Of a DNA stretch of 64,000 nt, positions 1 to 11,752 are shown one piece after another. Source of the DNA: Lachnospiraceae bacterium (lineage in GTDB: Bacteria; Bacillota; Clostridia; Lachnospirales; Lachnospiraceae); assembly GCA_022799175.1 (NCBI GenBank), contig JAAWNY010000007.1:1-64000 (forward strand), written 5' to 3'. The first letter of the stretch is position 1; each line of letters opens with the position of its first letter. Position numbers and translations under genes: made by a program. The notes beneath the pieces were generated by a model, which worked only from the letters and a program-made list of their open reading frames with translations, did not search any database and was not told the DNA's origin.

Positions 1-65
1 CCTTTGAAAGCAGAATATAGCAGATAAATTCAAATTCGAGTTTAGCGGGAAACTGTCCGTATAGG

Positions 66-158
66 TAGCAAAGTCAAAATATCGCAGACGATTTTCCGCT
101 ACGCCTCTCCCCTCTTCCTTGGCGTACCCTTTGCTATTACTTATTCTAAATGACATTG
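66..158. mobile_element. Short MITE-like element, copy A
   Basis: The right end TCTAAATGACATTG (145-158) is identical to the end of the 82-bp element at 19201-19282, and the interior shares the CTCTTCCTTGG core and the GCAAAGTCAAA and CAGACGATTT blocks with the copies near 17.3 kb and 63.9 kb. GTATAGG occurs at 59-65 and again at 159-165, which may be the conserved part of a target duplication. The left terminus is degenerate or deleted, so the left boundary is approximate. It carries no coding capacity. The family assignment comes from comparison of copies inside this window only. Confidence 0.6.
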
Positions 159-259
159 GTATAGGCAATCTCTGTTTTCAATGTTTTGAGGGACGATTTT
201 GCGAAGTGGTCTTGAATAATACCAATTGGAAAAGGAAGATAGATACAAACAGAAACAAG

Positions 260-297
260 GGGCTGTCACGCTGAGAACAAAATCTGCGTGGCAGCCT
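260..297 (-). terminator. Hairpin, probable terminator of the leftward gene
   Basis: GGCTGTCACGC and GCGTGGCAGCC form an 11-bp stem with a short A/T-rich loop just downstream of the stop codon of the leftward gene. Read leftward, it is followed by CCTTGTTTCTGTTTG, which is only moderately U-rich, so termination efficiency is uncertain. Confidence 0.5.
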
Positions 298-357
298 TGT
301 CCGATGAAAAGAGCATGAGATCATAACCGTGCAGACAATCCCAATGGTTAAGTGAAA

Positions 358-882
358 TTAATGATTGTCCGGCTCGATCTCTTCTTCTGTGATAATGGTG
401 GCCGTATCGGCGGCTTCTTCCACGAAATCTTTAGCCGTATCGGCGGTCTCGTCAACAAAAGACGCGATGTCATCAGATATCTCTTCTGCCATTTCCGTGG
501 TATGAGTGGCAGCACCGGTCAGCGTTGATTTGGCGGCGGAAGCAGTTTCACTGGCGGCATTTAGGGCATCTTTGGCAGTATCTGTCACGATAGCGGCAGC
601 ATCTTTAACCACATTTTTGGCGGCACCAGCAGCATCTTTGACTGCATGAAATACGTCGCCAGCAGCAACCAGAAATTCATCTTTGTCTGCATGCAAAGAA
701 ACATAATTGCGGTTCATCGTACTGTCCGGAATCGGAGAATCTTCTTCATCCTCCTCAAAATCACGGAAATCTTCATCCAGCTCTTTGCTAAAGGAGCGGT
801 ATTTCCTGAAATAGGAGATTCCGGCAGCAGCAGCGCCTGTAACGACGGCCAATGCAAGAATCTTACCAGCTTTTTTTGCCAT
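358..882 (-). CDS. Ala-rich helical protein with N-terminal membrane anchor, unrecognised
   Basis: A 174-residue protein, reading from the ATG preceded by AAAGGAGTG; an in-frame ATG eight codons upstream has no good ribosome binding site. Residues 5-22 form one hydrophobic segment (KILALAVVTGAAAAGISYF), followed by an acidic stretch (DEDFRDFEEDEED) and about 100 residues of Ala/Asp/Lys-rich repeats such as VKDAAGAAKNVVKDAA that should fold as long amphipathic helices. The composition resembles YtxH-like or LEA-like stress proteins, but no specific motif is present and no function is assigned. It is transcribed away from groES, so the two genes share an upstream region of about 270 bp. Confidence 0.75.
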   Translation of the reverse strand: MAKKAGKILALAVVTGAAAAGISYFRKYRSFSKELDEDFRDFEEDEEDSPIPDSTMNRNYVSLHADKDEFLVAAGDVFHAVKDAAGAAKNVVKDAAAIVTDTAKDALNAASETASAAKSTLTGAATHTTEMAEEISDDIASFVDETADTAKDFVEEAADTATIITEEEIEPDNH

Positions 883-1017
883 ATCAGCACTCCTTTCTGT
901 CAACAAAGTTATATTTTCCCTAAAATGGGAGAAGATTATGTTGACGGTTGTCTATGAAATTATTGTAACCCGAAAATCAGAAAAAGGAAAGAGGGGAACT
1001 GTAAAAAAATTATAAAA

Positions 1018-1044
1018 TTAGCACTCGACTATTGACAGTGCTAA
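1018..1044 (+). promoter_or_regulatory. CIRCE operator (HrcA site) of the groE operon
   Basis: TTAGCACTC, nine bases, then CAGTGCTAA: the CIRCE inverted repeat with a single mismatch (consensus right arm GAGTGCTAA). It overlaps the -35 element of the groE promoter, as expected for HrcA repression that is relieved by heat shock. Confidence 0.95.
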
Positions 1045-1060
1045 CAACTCGTGGTATAAA
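1032..1060 (+). promoter_or_regulatory. Sigma-A promoter of groES-groEL
   Basis: TTGACA (1032-1037) and TATAAA (1055-1060) are separated by 17 bp. The -35 box lies inside the CIRCE element, so repressor binding would block RNA polymerase directly. Confidence 0.9.
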
Positions 1061-1151
1061 TGGTAATGTACATTAAAAAGGAACCTTTTACCAGGTCCCA
1101 ATATCAGGAAAAGATAGAAACAAAAAAGAATCGAATAAGGAGGAATCATCC

Positions 1152-1436
1152 ATGAAATTAGTACCGTTATTTGATCGGGTTGTGTTGAAACAGCTGGTAG
1201 CAGAGGAAACCACCAAGTCGGGAATCGTACTGCCGGGTCAGGCAAAGGAAAAGCCTCAGCAGGCAGAAGTCATCGCTGTGGGTCCGGGTGGAGTTGTGGA
1301 TGGCAAGGATATCACGATGCAGGTTAAGGTAGGCGATAAGGTTATTTTCTCTAAGTATTCCGGAACCGAGGTGGAAGTGGACGAGGAGAAATATGTGGTA
1401 GTGAAGCAGAATGATATTTTGGCAGTAATTGAATAA
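1152..1436 (+). CDS. groES: Co-chaperonin GroES
   Basis: A 94-residue protein of normal GroES length. It forms the heptameric lid of the GroEL folding chamber in the cytoplasm. The N-terminal LVPLFDRVVLK and the mobile-loop region (EETTKSGIVLPGQAKEKPQ), together with the C-terminal VDEEKYVVVKQNDILAVIE, are family signatures. AAGGAGG lies just upstream of the ATG. groEL follows after 46 bp, and both are driven by the CIRCE-controlled promoter, so heat-shock regulation through HrcA is expected. Confidence 0.98.
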   Translation: MKLVPLFDRVVLKQLVAEETTKSGIVLPGQAKEKPQQAEVIAVGPGGVVDGKDITMQVKVGDKVIFSKYSGTEVEVDEEKYVVVKQNDILAVIE

Positions 1437-1452
1437 CTTGATAATTATTTAA

Positions 1453-3105
<1,653 letters not shown>

Positions 3106-3172
3106 CGTAGCGGAATCGAGCGATTGTTGCGTGTGGCGGTTATCGTCACACTCTGCCGGAACCTATTGGATT

Positions 3173-3213
3173 CCCCAGCCAAACAGACAGTATTAACGTC
3201 TGTTTGGCTGGGG
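3173..3213 (+). terminator. Long hairpin after groEL
   Basis: A perfect 16-bp stem (CCCCAGCCAAACAGAC paired with its complement) with a 9-base loop. There is no U-tract afterwards (AGAAGTTAG follows), so it may act as an mRNA-stabilising or processing structure, or as a weak terminator, rather than a classical intrinsic terminator. Confidence 0.55.
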
Positions 3214-3278
3214 AGAAGTTAGATTTCTGGTCTGGCGAGCAACGATATTATCTTCCAAAGAAGAAGGAGCAAACACTT

Positions 3279-3776
3279 ATGAATGAATCATACGCCGAAT
3301 GTCTGGTAAGACGCCGTATCCCATTTTATTCTAATATTGTCAATATTGTTACGGGAGTCGTTACTGCTTTTTGTGTTTTTTTGGCACTCACAACCAACAT
3401 AATTGGAATCATACTGATGTTTGCGTCTGGATTTGCATGTTATATTTTATATCGCAATTCTCGGGTGGAGTTTGAGTACCTTTATGTGGAAAAGACATTG
3501 TCGGTAGACAAGATTTTTGGAAAATCAAAACGCAAAAAAGCGTGGGAAGGAAAGATGGATGATATTCAGGTGATTGCGCCGTCAGATTCTCATGTGCTCA
3601 AGGACTATGCGTCTTCCAATTCCAAAGCTATGGATTTTTCTTCTCAGATTCCAGGGGCGAAGACGTATACGGCAATAGTCCGCACCGGATCCGAGACAAT
3701 CCAAATTATTTTTGAGCCAGATGATAAGATGCTTCAGTGCTTTCGTCAGACAGCTCCAAGAAAGATAGTTCAGTAG
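3279..3776 (+). CDS. Small two-helix membrane protein, DUF6106-like
   Basis: A 165-residue protein. The start is taken at the ATG nine bases after AAGGAG (3264-3269); the frame is open for another 25 codons upstream, but that part overlaps the post-groEL hairpin. Residues 14-59 contain two hydrophobic helices, followed by a soluble domain with a basic KSKRKKAW stretch and an acidic C-terminal region. The architecture resembles an uncharacterised clostridial family that I recall as DUF6106; that name is tentative. A strong terminator follows, so it appears to be monocistronic or the distal part of groE read-through. No function is assigned. Confidence 0.8.
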   Translation: MNESYAECLVRRRIPFYSNIVNIVTGVVTAFCVFLALTTNIIGIILMFASGFACYILYRNSRVEFEYLYVEKTLSVDKIFGKSKRKKAWEGKMDDIQVIAPSDSHVLKDYASSNSKAMDFSSQIPGAKTYTAIVRTGSETIQIIFEPDDKMLQCFRQTAPRKIVQ

Positions 3777-3808
3777 GAAAGCATTATGGTACAATAAAAA
3801 ATGTTCAC

Positions 3809-3844
3809 AAAAACTGCGGCAATTTTTTTTGCCGCAGTTTTTGT
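3809..3844 (+). terminator. Intrinsic terminator
   Basis: AAAACTGCGGCAA pairs with TTGCCGCAGTTTT around a short T loop, and T residues flank both sides, so it could work in both directions. It separates the small membrane protein gene from guaB. Confidence 0.85.
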
Positions 3845-3950
3845 ATCCGCATTTGTCGGTAGCAGAATGGAAAAAAAGAGGTGTATCTAGACGTTATCGG
3901 GACAAGAAAATCCATGTATTTTCGTTCACGGATTTTTGGGAAAAATGTAT

Positions 3951-5499
<1,549 letters not shown>

Positions 5500-5563
5500 A
5501 CAAATCAACGAAAAGATATTAGTTGTAATAACGAACAAAACGAGAATTTTGACGATAATTTTG

Positions 5564-5597
5564 CGTTCGCCATGTTTTACATGGCGAACGTTTTGTG
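5564..5597 (+). terminator. Intrinsic terminator of guaB
   Basis: An 11-bp perfect stem CGTTCGCCATG / CATGGCGAACG with loop TTTTA, followed by TTTTGTG. Confidence 0.9.
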
Positions 5598-5812
5598 ATA
5601 TACTTAAACGGAAAGAATTCAGATGTGATCATCATACATATCAGGAATCCCTGCCTGGAAAAAATCACAATTGCAATAAATGATATGGCACATTTGCAAA
5701 AAATATACGAGGAAGTATAGCCGAATAAAACAAAATATGGTATACTATCCACGAACATGAAGGGTTATATGCTTTTAATATGACGGAATTAAATGACAGA
5801 TGGGGAAAGAAT
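5598..5812 (+). promoter_or_regulatory. Leader region of the cdaA operon
   Basis: AT-rich stretch without a convincing gene. TATACT at 5741-5746, preceded by TATGG, is a plausible -10 element, but no good -35 box lies 17 bp upstream. Nothing else was recognised between the guaB terminator and the first gene of the next operon. Confidence 0.35.
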
Positions 5813-6259
5813 ATGCTGAACGAGGACAAGATTAAGTTGATGACCGGAATTGCAATGTTTGAAAAAAGAGAGGGAAAACGGATTTTTCCGGTTAATCGTT
5901 ATTTCCGGAGTGATTATATCAGTAGATATATGTTCCGTTCGTTTTTTTCCTATACGATTTGTTACCTATTATGTGCGTTGATTTGGGTTTTGTATCACAT
6001 GGAACAGCTCTTGAACACGTTGGATATTGGTGAATTGATAGAAGCGGGGAAGTATGCGGCTTTTCTATATGGCGCAGGGTTGTTTTTGTATCTGATAATT
6101 ACCTGGCTGGTATATCGCAGAAGATATGAATATTCGAAACGGGGCATGAAAGTCTATATGGCGAAGCTGAAACGCCTGGAGAAGCGGTACGAGTTTCAGA
6201 ATCGTGCTAGAGAATTGTCAAAGGAGGGCGGCCGCCATGATCGTACTTCTCGAAATTAA
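5813..6259 (+). CDS. Two-helix membrane protein upstream of cdaA, unrecognised
   Basis: A 148-residue protein reading from the ATG after GGGGAAAGA; an in-frame ATG 11 codons upstream lacks a ribosome binding site. It has hydrophobic helices at about residues 41-60 and 82-100, flanked by highly basic segments (VYRRRYEYSKRGMKVYMAKLKRLEKR). The 3' end overlaps the next gene by 23 bases, which suggests translational coupling. I do not recognise the family. Its position at the head of a cdaA-cdaR transcription unit suggests a link to cyclic di-AMP or envelope functions, which is inference only. Confidence 0.75.
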   Translation: MLNEDKIKLMTGIAMFEKREGKRIFPVNRYFRSDYISRYMFRSFFSYTICYLLCALIWVLYHMEQLLNTLDIGELIEAGKYAAFLYGAGLFLYLIITWLVYRRRYEYSKRGMKVYMAKLKRLEKRYEFQNRARELSKEGGRHDRTSRN

Positions 6260-7208
6260 GGAAAGATTGAAATCATTTTATGGAAGATTCGCGGCGCTGA
6301 TGGATGCGCTGATGAAGTTTGCAGTAAGTTTGGCAGCATTGATTTTGATGAATGGAAACTTGGGATATTTGGTGAAACTCAAGAATCCGTTGATTATGCT
6401 TGGGTTAGCGGCAGTATGTGCGTTTGTGCCTTATGGTGCGATTAGTTTTCTTTTAGGTGCCGTGTTATTGGGACATATTTATACGGTATCGATAGAGTTC
6501 GCCCTTCTGGCAGGAGTATTTTTGGTATTGATAGCATTATTATATTACGGATTGCAGCCTAGAGACGGTTATTGGCTGATTTTGACTCCCATTGCTTTTG
6601 CGTTGCGGGTTCCGTTTGTCATTCCGTTGCTGGCAGGATTATCTGGTAGCCTGGTAGGGGTGATTCCCGTATGTTGTGGTGTGGCAGTGTATTATATTAT
6701 GCTTTATGTCAAACAGAATGCAGGGGTGCTGACGAATGATGCTGCAGTGGATATCACAGAAAAATATGTACAGTTGATTCGTGGTTTGGTATCCAACCAA
6801 ACGATGATGGTGATGATAGCGGTTTGTGCATTGGGGATTTTGGTGGTGTATTTGATTCGCTTGCTTTCTGTGGATTATGCCTGGATTCTGGCCATTGTAT
6901 TTGGCTCTGTAAGCCAGATGGCCATGGTGTTTGCAGGAGATTATCTGTTTGGCGTACAGATGCCATTGCAGGAATTGCTTGTAGGGACATTAATTTCCCT
7001 TCTGATAGCAGGAATTTATCATTTCTTTGTGTTTGCTGTGGATTATAGCAGGACGGAATATACTCAGTTTGAAGATGACGATTATGTGTATTATGTCAAA
7101 GCTGTGCCGAAAGTGGTGGTGTCCCGACCGGATGTCCGCGTTCAGCGGATCAATAATCCGCAAAAGGCACGACGCAGCGGACGCAGGGAAAGTGAGGCCA
7201 GATTATGA
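6237..7208 (+). CDS. Polytopic membrane protein coupled to cdaA, unrecognised
   Basis: A 323-residue protein with about eight to nine hydrophobic segments between residues 25 and 270, then a charged cytoplasmic tail (YTQFEDDDYVYYVKAVPK and a basic RRSGRRESEARL end). The start is the ATG after AAGGAGGG, inside the preceding gene. The stop overlaps the cdaA start codon in an ATGA arrangement, so expression is tightly coupled to the diadenylate cyclase. No ABC, transporter or enzyme motif was seen. I have no function to assign; a partner of CdaA in the membrane is a reasonable hypothesis. Confidence 0.8.
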   Translation: MIVLLEIKERLKSFYGRFAALMDALMKFAVSLAALILMNGNLGYLVKLKNPLIMLGLAAVCAFVPYGAISFLLGAVLLGHIYTVSIEFALLAGVFLVLIALLYYGLQPRDGYWLILTPIAFALRVPFVIPLLAGLSGSLVGVIPVCCGVAVYYIMLYVKQNAGVLTNDAAVDITEKYVQLIRGLVSNQTMMVMIAVCALGILVVYLIRLLSVDYAWILAIVFGSVSQMAMVFAGDYLFGVQMPLQELLVGTLISLLIAGIYHFFVFAVDYSRTEYTQFEDDDYVYYVKAVPKVVVSRPDVRVQRINNPQKARRSGRRESEARL

Positions 7209-8098
7209 CTGGTGTTTTTCAGCTGGAGGATATAGGGCGGAATATACAAGCCTGGTTTTCTTTCCTTCCGAGAATAACCCTTTCCAATATATTTGAGATT
7301 ATTATTATTGCTTTTTTGGTATACGAAATTTTATTCTGGATTATGAATACCCGCGCCTGGACACTCTTAAAGGGTCTGTTGGTGATCGGATTGTTTGCGG
7401 CGATGGCGGCGATTTTAAAATTGAATACGATTTTGTGGCTGTTGGAGAAGACTACCACGATCGCCGTGACAGCGCTGGTGATTATTTTTCAACCAGAACT
7501 TCGAAAGGCGTTGGAACAGTTAGGAAGTCAGAATCTGCTTTCTGGAATTTTGGATTTTGACGATGGAAAAGAGGCTACGGCATTTACGGCGCGAACAGCG
7601 AATGAGATTGTGAAAGCCGTTTTTGAGATGGCGAAGGTTAAGACAGGAGCACTGATCGTTCTCGAGCGGAATATGCCATTGAAGGAAACGGAACGTACCG
7701 GAATTGAGATTAACGGATTAGTCAGTAGTCAGCTTTTGATCAATATTTTTGAACATAACACGCCTCTTCATGACGGCGCAGTGGTGATTCGTGGAAACCG
7801 AGTAACCGCTGCCACCTGTTATTTGCCACTCTCGGATAATATGATGATCAGCAAGGATTTGGGAACTCGTCATCGGGCAGCAGTAGGAATCAGTGAAGTT
7901 ACAGACAGCTTGACGATTGTGGTATCGGAAGAGACCGGGCGTGTCTCTTTGGTGGAGGGTGGCATGTTGCGCCGTATCAGCGATGCTGAGACGCTGCGTA
8001 AGTCTCTAGAACAGATGGAGAGACAGGAGGAGAGCGGAGGAAATCGTTTTAAGATATGGAAGGGAATTAAGAAGAATGAAAGAAAGGCTGATAAGTAA
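7205..8098 (+). CDS. cdaA: Diadenylate cyclase CdaA
   Basis: A 297-residue membrane-bound enzyme that condenses two ATP into cyclic di-AMP, which controls potassium and osmolyte transport and cell-wall homeostasis. Three N-terminal hydrophobic helices (about residues 28-95) precede the DAC domain. The catalytic motifs are intact: HDGA with Asp190, and GTRHRAA with Arg222. Length is slightly above the usual 270-280 because of a charged C-terminal extension. It overlaps the upstream gene by 4 bases and the downstream cdaR by 23 bases. glmM, the common third gene of this locus in Firmicutes, is absent here. Confidence 0.96.
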   Translation: MTGVFQLEDIGRNIQAWFSFLPRITLSNIFEIIIIAFLVYEILFWIMNTRAWTLLKGLLVIGLFAAMAAILKLNTILWLLEKTTTIAVTALVIIFQPELRKALEQLGSQNLLSGILDFDDGKEATAFTARTANEIVKAVFEMAKVKTGALIVLERNMPLKETERTGIEINGLVSSQLLINIFEHNTPLHDGAVVIRGNRVTAATCYLPLSDNMMISKDLGTRHRAAVGISEVTDSLTIVVSEETGRVSLVEGGMLRRISDAETLRKSLEQMERQEESGGNRFKIWKGIKKNERKADK

Positions 8099-9500
8099 TA
8101 ATCTGGGATTGAAGATTCTTTCTCTCTTTTTAGCATTTATCATTTGGCTGGTAGTGGTAAATGTCTCCAATCCACTGGTAAACCGTCGCAGAGAGCTGAC
8201 ACTGGAGATTGAGAATAGCGAAGTGTTGACAGCGGCCAGGAGAGCTTATGAGATCAGTGGCAAAAATACGGTAACAGTGAGTTTTGATATCCATACCAGA
8301 GACGAATACAAAATTCGTCTTTCTGATTTTCGAGCATATATCGATCTTTCTGAACTTTATGATGTGACGGGTTCTGTGCCAGTGAAGGTTGAGGTGCTGA
8401 ATAATAGCGATATCTATGAAAATGTCGTTCCACGTCCAGGAGTGGTACGAGTGACGACAGAAGAACTGCAGAGCAAACCTTTTGAGCTGCAGACGGATCT
8501 GCGAGGAGAGGCCGCCAGTGGTTATGTTTTGGGTAAGGTTACCCTTACGCCAGATATTGTAACGGTAGAGGGTCCGATATCTCAGGTGGGTCTGATTAGC
8601 CAGATCGGAGTAAGGATTCAGGCAGAGAATCCAAACACGGATTTTGACGGACATACCAATCTCGTGTTTTACGATGCCAATGGCAATGAGCTTGAGGTGG
8701 ACGATCGGGTTCGTACTGATGTGGATGAGACTGGGGTTGGCTATCAAGTATCCGTAGATAAGATTAAGGAGCTATCTTTAGATTTCGAGGTATCGGGAGA
8801 GGTGGCAGAGGGGTATCGTTATACAGGTGTAGAATGTTCTCGGCGCAGTGTATCAGTGACAGGAGCGCATTCGGGTATGGCGGCTGTCAATACGGTCAGG
8901 ATACCAGCATCTGTTTTGAATATTGACGGAGCCTCTCAGGATCAGATCGTGACAGTAGATATTCGAGAATTTTTGCCAGAGGGAGTATTGCTTGCTAGGA
9001 CAGAGGAACCCAATGTGGAGATTCGTCTGTGTGTAGAGGCATTGACGACAAAAACCCTGGAATTGACTCAAAGTAATATCAAGATGATCGGAGGGAGTGA
9101 GGATCTGGAATATCGTCTGGTTCCTGAGCGGATTGAGGTAAAGATTCGTGGGCTGGAAGAAGAACTAGAACCGTTATCCGGAGAAGATTTGGGAGCATCC
9201 CTAAATCTTGCTGGTTTGAGCAGCGGAAATCATATTCTAAATCTGGATTTTGAACAGAGCGATCGATTTATGGTGATTTCTCAGCCGACTGCTGAGATCG
9301 AGGTGATATCTCGTAGCAATGTGACAGAGGTGGGAACAGAGCCTTCGGAGACCACAGCGGAGACTACGGAGGCGGAGAGTGCGGAAACGAAGCCGTCTTC
9401 TGCTTTAGGACCAGGTTATACGGAAGCAGCAATAGAGGCCGGAGGAGGTTCTGGTACGGTGGTTCAGGGAACAACAGAAGAATCCAGGACATCCGAGTAG
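8076..9500 (+). CDS. cdaR: CdaA regulator CdaR (YbbR-domain protein)
   Basis: A 474-residue protein with one N-terminal transmembrane helix (about residues 10-29, ILSLFLAFIIWLVVVNVSNP) and an extracellular region built of about four YbbR repeats, each with the pattern of a Pro/Gly-rich beta strand followed by a P-x-V-x-V-x-G motif (for example TPDIVTVEGP). In Firmicutes CdaR binds CdaA and modulates cyclic di-AMP synthesis. The last 60 residues are a low-complexity Thr/Glu/Ser tail. It overlaps the 3' end of cdaA by 23 bases, so the two should be made together. Confidence 0.93.
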   Translation: MKERLISNNLGLKILSLFLAFIIWLVVVNVSNPLVNRRRELTLEIENSEVLTAARRAYEISGKNTVTVSFDIHTRDEYKIRLSDFRAYIDLSELYDVTGSVPVKVEVLNNSDIYENVVPRPGVVRVTTEELQSKPFELQTDLRGEAASGYVLGKVTLTPDIVTVEGPISQVGLISQIGVRIQAENPNTDFDGHTNLVFYDANGNELEVDDRVRTDVDETGVGYQVSVDKIKELSLDFEVSGEVAEGYRYTGVECSRRSVSVTGAHSGMAAVNTVRIPASVLNIDGASQDQIVTVDIREFLPEGVLLARTEEPNVEIRLCVEALTTKTLELTQSNIKMIGGSEDLEYRLVPERIEVKIRGLEEELEPLSGEDLGASLNLAGLSSGNHILNLDFEQSDRFMVISQPTAEIEVISRSNVTEVGTEPSETTAETTEAESAETKPSSALGPGYTEAAIEAGGGSGTVVQGTTEESRTSE

Positions 9501-9529
9501 AGCATTCAGATAACGAAAAGAGGGATAAA

Positions 9530-9793
9530 GTGGTTAGCAGAAACATTATAATAAAAAACGCATCTGGTTTGCATCTGCGTCCAACCGGTATGTTGTGCAA
9601 TGAGGCAATCAAATATCAGTCATCGGTTAAGTTTATGTCTCGTAACACTTTGACTAATGCGAAAAGCGTATTGAGTGTGCTGGGTGCTTGCATCAAATGT
9701 GGAGATGAAATCGAGTTTATCTGCGAAGGGCCAGATGAAGAGGAAGCGCTGGCGGCGATGATTCGGTTGGTGGAAAGCGGTTTGGGGGAGTGA
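9530..9793 (+). CDS. HPr-family phosphocarrier protein
   Basis: An 87-residue HPr-type protein starting at GTG, with AAGAGGGA as ribosome binding site. HPr carries phosphate from Enzyme I to PTS Enzymes II. The active-site segment is NASGLHLRPTG (His15-equivalent present, but Leu and Thr replace the usual Ala and Ala), and the regulatory-serine segment is NAKSVLSVLG, a deviation from the usual NAKSIMGVM. It lies directly upstream of ptsI, which supports a true PTS role; the atypical active-site context leaves open a specialised carrier. Confidence 0.88.
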   Translation: MVSRNIIIKNASGLHLRPTGMLCNEAIKYQSSVKFMSRNTLTNAKSVLSVLGACIKCGDEIEFICEGPDEEEALAAMIRLVESGLGE

Positions 9794-9910
9794 GGCTTTT
9801 CTGTAATAAATTTTTCATAAGGCAACAATTTGGCAGTGTATCTTTTGAGCAATCGAGGACAGAAAGCACGGCCAAATGGTTACATAATAATTAATAAGGA
9901 GGAGTTTGCT

Positions 9911-11626
9911 ATGTTTAAGGGAACGAATGCTTCTTCCGGTATCGGTATTGGGACTGCCGTGATTGTAGAGGAAGCAGAGCTAGCGATTGAGAAGAAGACA
10001 ATCGCTGATGTGGAAACTGAGGTCACGCGCTTTAAGGGGGCGCTGGACAAGACGATGAAGGACACAGAAGCATTAGCAGCAGATCTGGCTACTCGCGTAG
10101 GGGAGAAAGAGGCGGAGATTCTGCAGGGGCATTTGATGCTTTTGATGGATCCGGCGCTGACGGGAGAGATTGAAAACACCATAAGGGGGGAGCACATCTG
10201 CAGTGAATTTGCTGTTGAGATGGTGTGTACGATGTATGCCAATGTATTTGCAGGAATGGATGACGAACTGATGCAGCAGCGTGCCACTGATATGCGGGAT
10301 ATCAAGACTCGGATGCAGAGAGTATTGTTGAATGTGGAATCCGTGGATATTGCTTCTCTTCCAGAAGGCAGCATTCTTGTGGCGAAGGATTTGACTCCGT
10401 CAATGACTGCAGGTATCAACCCGCAAAATGTGGCTGGTATTGTGACAGAACTGGGAGGAAAGACTTCTCACAGTGCAATTTTGGCTCGGGCGCTGGAAAT
10501 CCCGGCAGTAGTGGCAGTAAGTGATTTTCTGACACAGGTGAAGAATGGAGATTCTGTGATTCTGGATGGCGATACTGGTATTGTTTATGTGAATCCGGAT
10601 ACGGAGATTGGGACGGAGTATTCTGTTAAAAGGGATGCTTTTTTGGCAGAGAAAAAAGAGTTGGAACAATATATTGGTAAGCCGACTATCACGAAAGATG
10701 GCGTGACTGTAGAGTTGGTAGCCAATATTGGTAAACCAAAAGATGTGGAAAAGGTATTGCAATACGATGGTGAGGGCGTGGGCCTGTTCCGTACAGAATT
10801 TCTGTTTATGGATCGTAATTCCATGCCTACGGAAGATGAGCAGTTTGAGGCTTATAAGAAGGTGGCAGAGGCTCTATCCGGCAAACCAGTGATTATTCGT
10901 ACTCTGGATATCGGCGGAGATAAGGAGATTCCGTATATGGGATTGGAGAAAGACGAGAATCCATTCCTGGGATATCGGGCGATTCGTCTTTGTCTGGATC
11001 GGAAAGAGGATATCTACAAACCACAGTTGCGGGCTTTGCTACGAGCCAGCGCTTATGGCAATATCAAGATTATGATTCCATTGGTGACCTGTATCGATGA
11101 GTATCGAGAAGCAAAAATGGTGATTGATGAACTAAAACTAGAGTTGGATCGGCAGGGAATTGCTTACAATAAAGATATTCAGGTGGGGATCATGGTAGAG
11201 ACAGCGGCAGCTTCTCTGATTGCGGATATCTTTGCCAAGGAAGTGGATTTCTTTAGTATTGGAACAAATGATTTGACACAATATACGATGTCTGTAGACA
11301 GAGGAAATGATAAGATTTCTTATTTGTATTCTACCTTCAATCCAGCGGTATTGCGCAGCATCAGGCGGATTATCACCTGTGCTCGGGAAGCGGGAATTAT
11401 GGTGGGGATGTGTGGCGAGGCCGCCAGCGATCCAATGATGATTCCGTTGCTGTTAGCATTCGGTCTGAATGAGTTCAGTATGAGTGCTTCCGCTATTTTG
11501 TATTCCAGAAAGCTGATTACCAGCCTGAGTACAGAAGAATTGCAAAGTGTAGCAGAGAAAGCGATGAGCTTTGCGACTACGAAAGAAGTAGAAGACTATA
11601 TGCGTGAGTTTGTTGCAGGACTTTGA
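9911..11626 (+). CDS. ptsI: PTS Enzyme I (phosphoenolpyruvate-protein phosphotransferase)
   Basis: A 571-residue cytoplasmic enzyme that transfers phosphate from PEP to HPr, starting sugar uptake by the PTS. The start follows AAGGAGGAG; the in-frame region upstream is intergenic. The phospho-acceptor is His187 in GGKTSHSAILARA. The C-terminal PEP-binding barrel shows FRTEFLFMDR, ILRT-like IIRTLDIGGDK, and the catalytic Cys in GMCGEAASDP. It follows the HPr gene after 117 bp. Length matches Enzyme I of Firmicutes. Confidence 0.97.
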   Translation: MFKGTNASSGIGIGTAVIVEEAELAIEKKTIADVETEVTRFKGALDKTMKDTEALAADLATRVGEKEAEILQGHLMLLMDPALTGEIENTIRGEHICSEFAVEMVCTMYANVFAGMDDELMQQRATDMRDIKTRMQRVLLNVESVDIASLPEGSILVAKDLTPSMTAGINPQNVAGIVTELGGKTSHSAILARALEIPAVVAVSDFLTQVKNGDSVILDGDTGIVYVNPDTEIGTEYSVKRDAFLAEKKELEQYIGKPTITKDGVTVELVANIGKPKDVEKVLQYDGEGVGLFRTEFLFMDRNSMPTEDEQFEAYKKVAEALSGKPVIIRTLDIGGDKEIPYMGLEKDENPFLGYRAIRLCLDRKEDIYKPQLRALLRASAYGNIKIMIPLVTCIDEYREAKMVIDELKLELDRQGIAYNKDIQVGIMVETAAASLIADIFAKEVDFFSIGTNDLTQYTMSVDRGNDKISYLYSTFNPAVLRSIRRIITCAREAGIMVGMCGEAASDPMMIPLLLAFGLNEFSMSASAILYSRKLITSLSTEELQSVAEKAMSFATTKEVEDYMREFVAGL

Positions 11627-11652
11627 TGCTTGCTTTCACGAGGATAGACGTT

Positions 11653-11690
11653 ATGGCTGCTGTGCGCTTTGGCGTTCAGCAGCCATTTCC
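11653..11690 (+). terminator. Hairpin after ptsI
   Basis: ATGGCTGCTG pairs perfectly with CAGCAGCCAT around a 14-base loop, 27 bases after the ptsI stop codon. Only TTT follows, so it is a weak candidate terminator. Confidence 0.45.
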
Positions 11691-11752
11691 GCAGGAGGGA
11701 AGCGAAAGACAACCGCAACAAAAAGAGACATAAGGATAGGATGGGTGGATCT

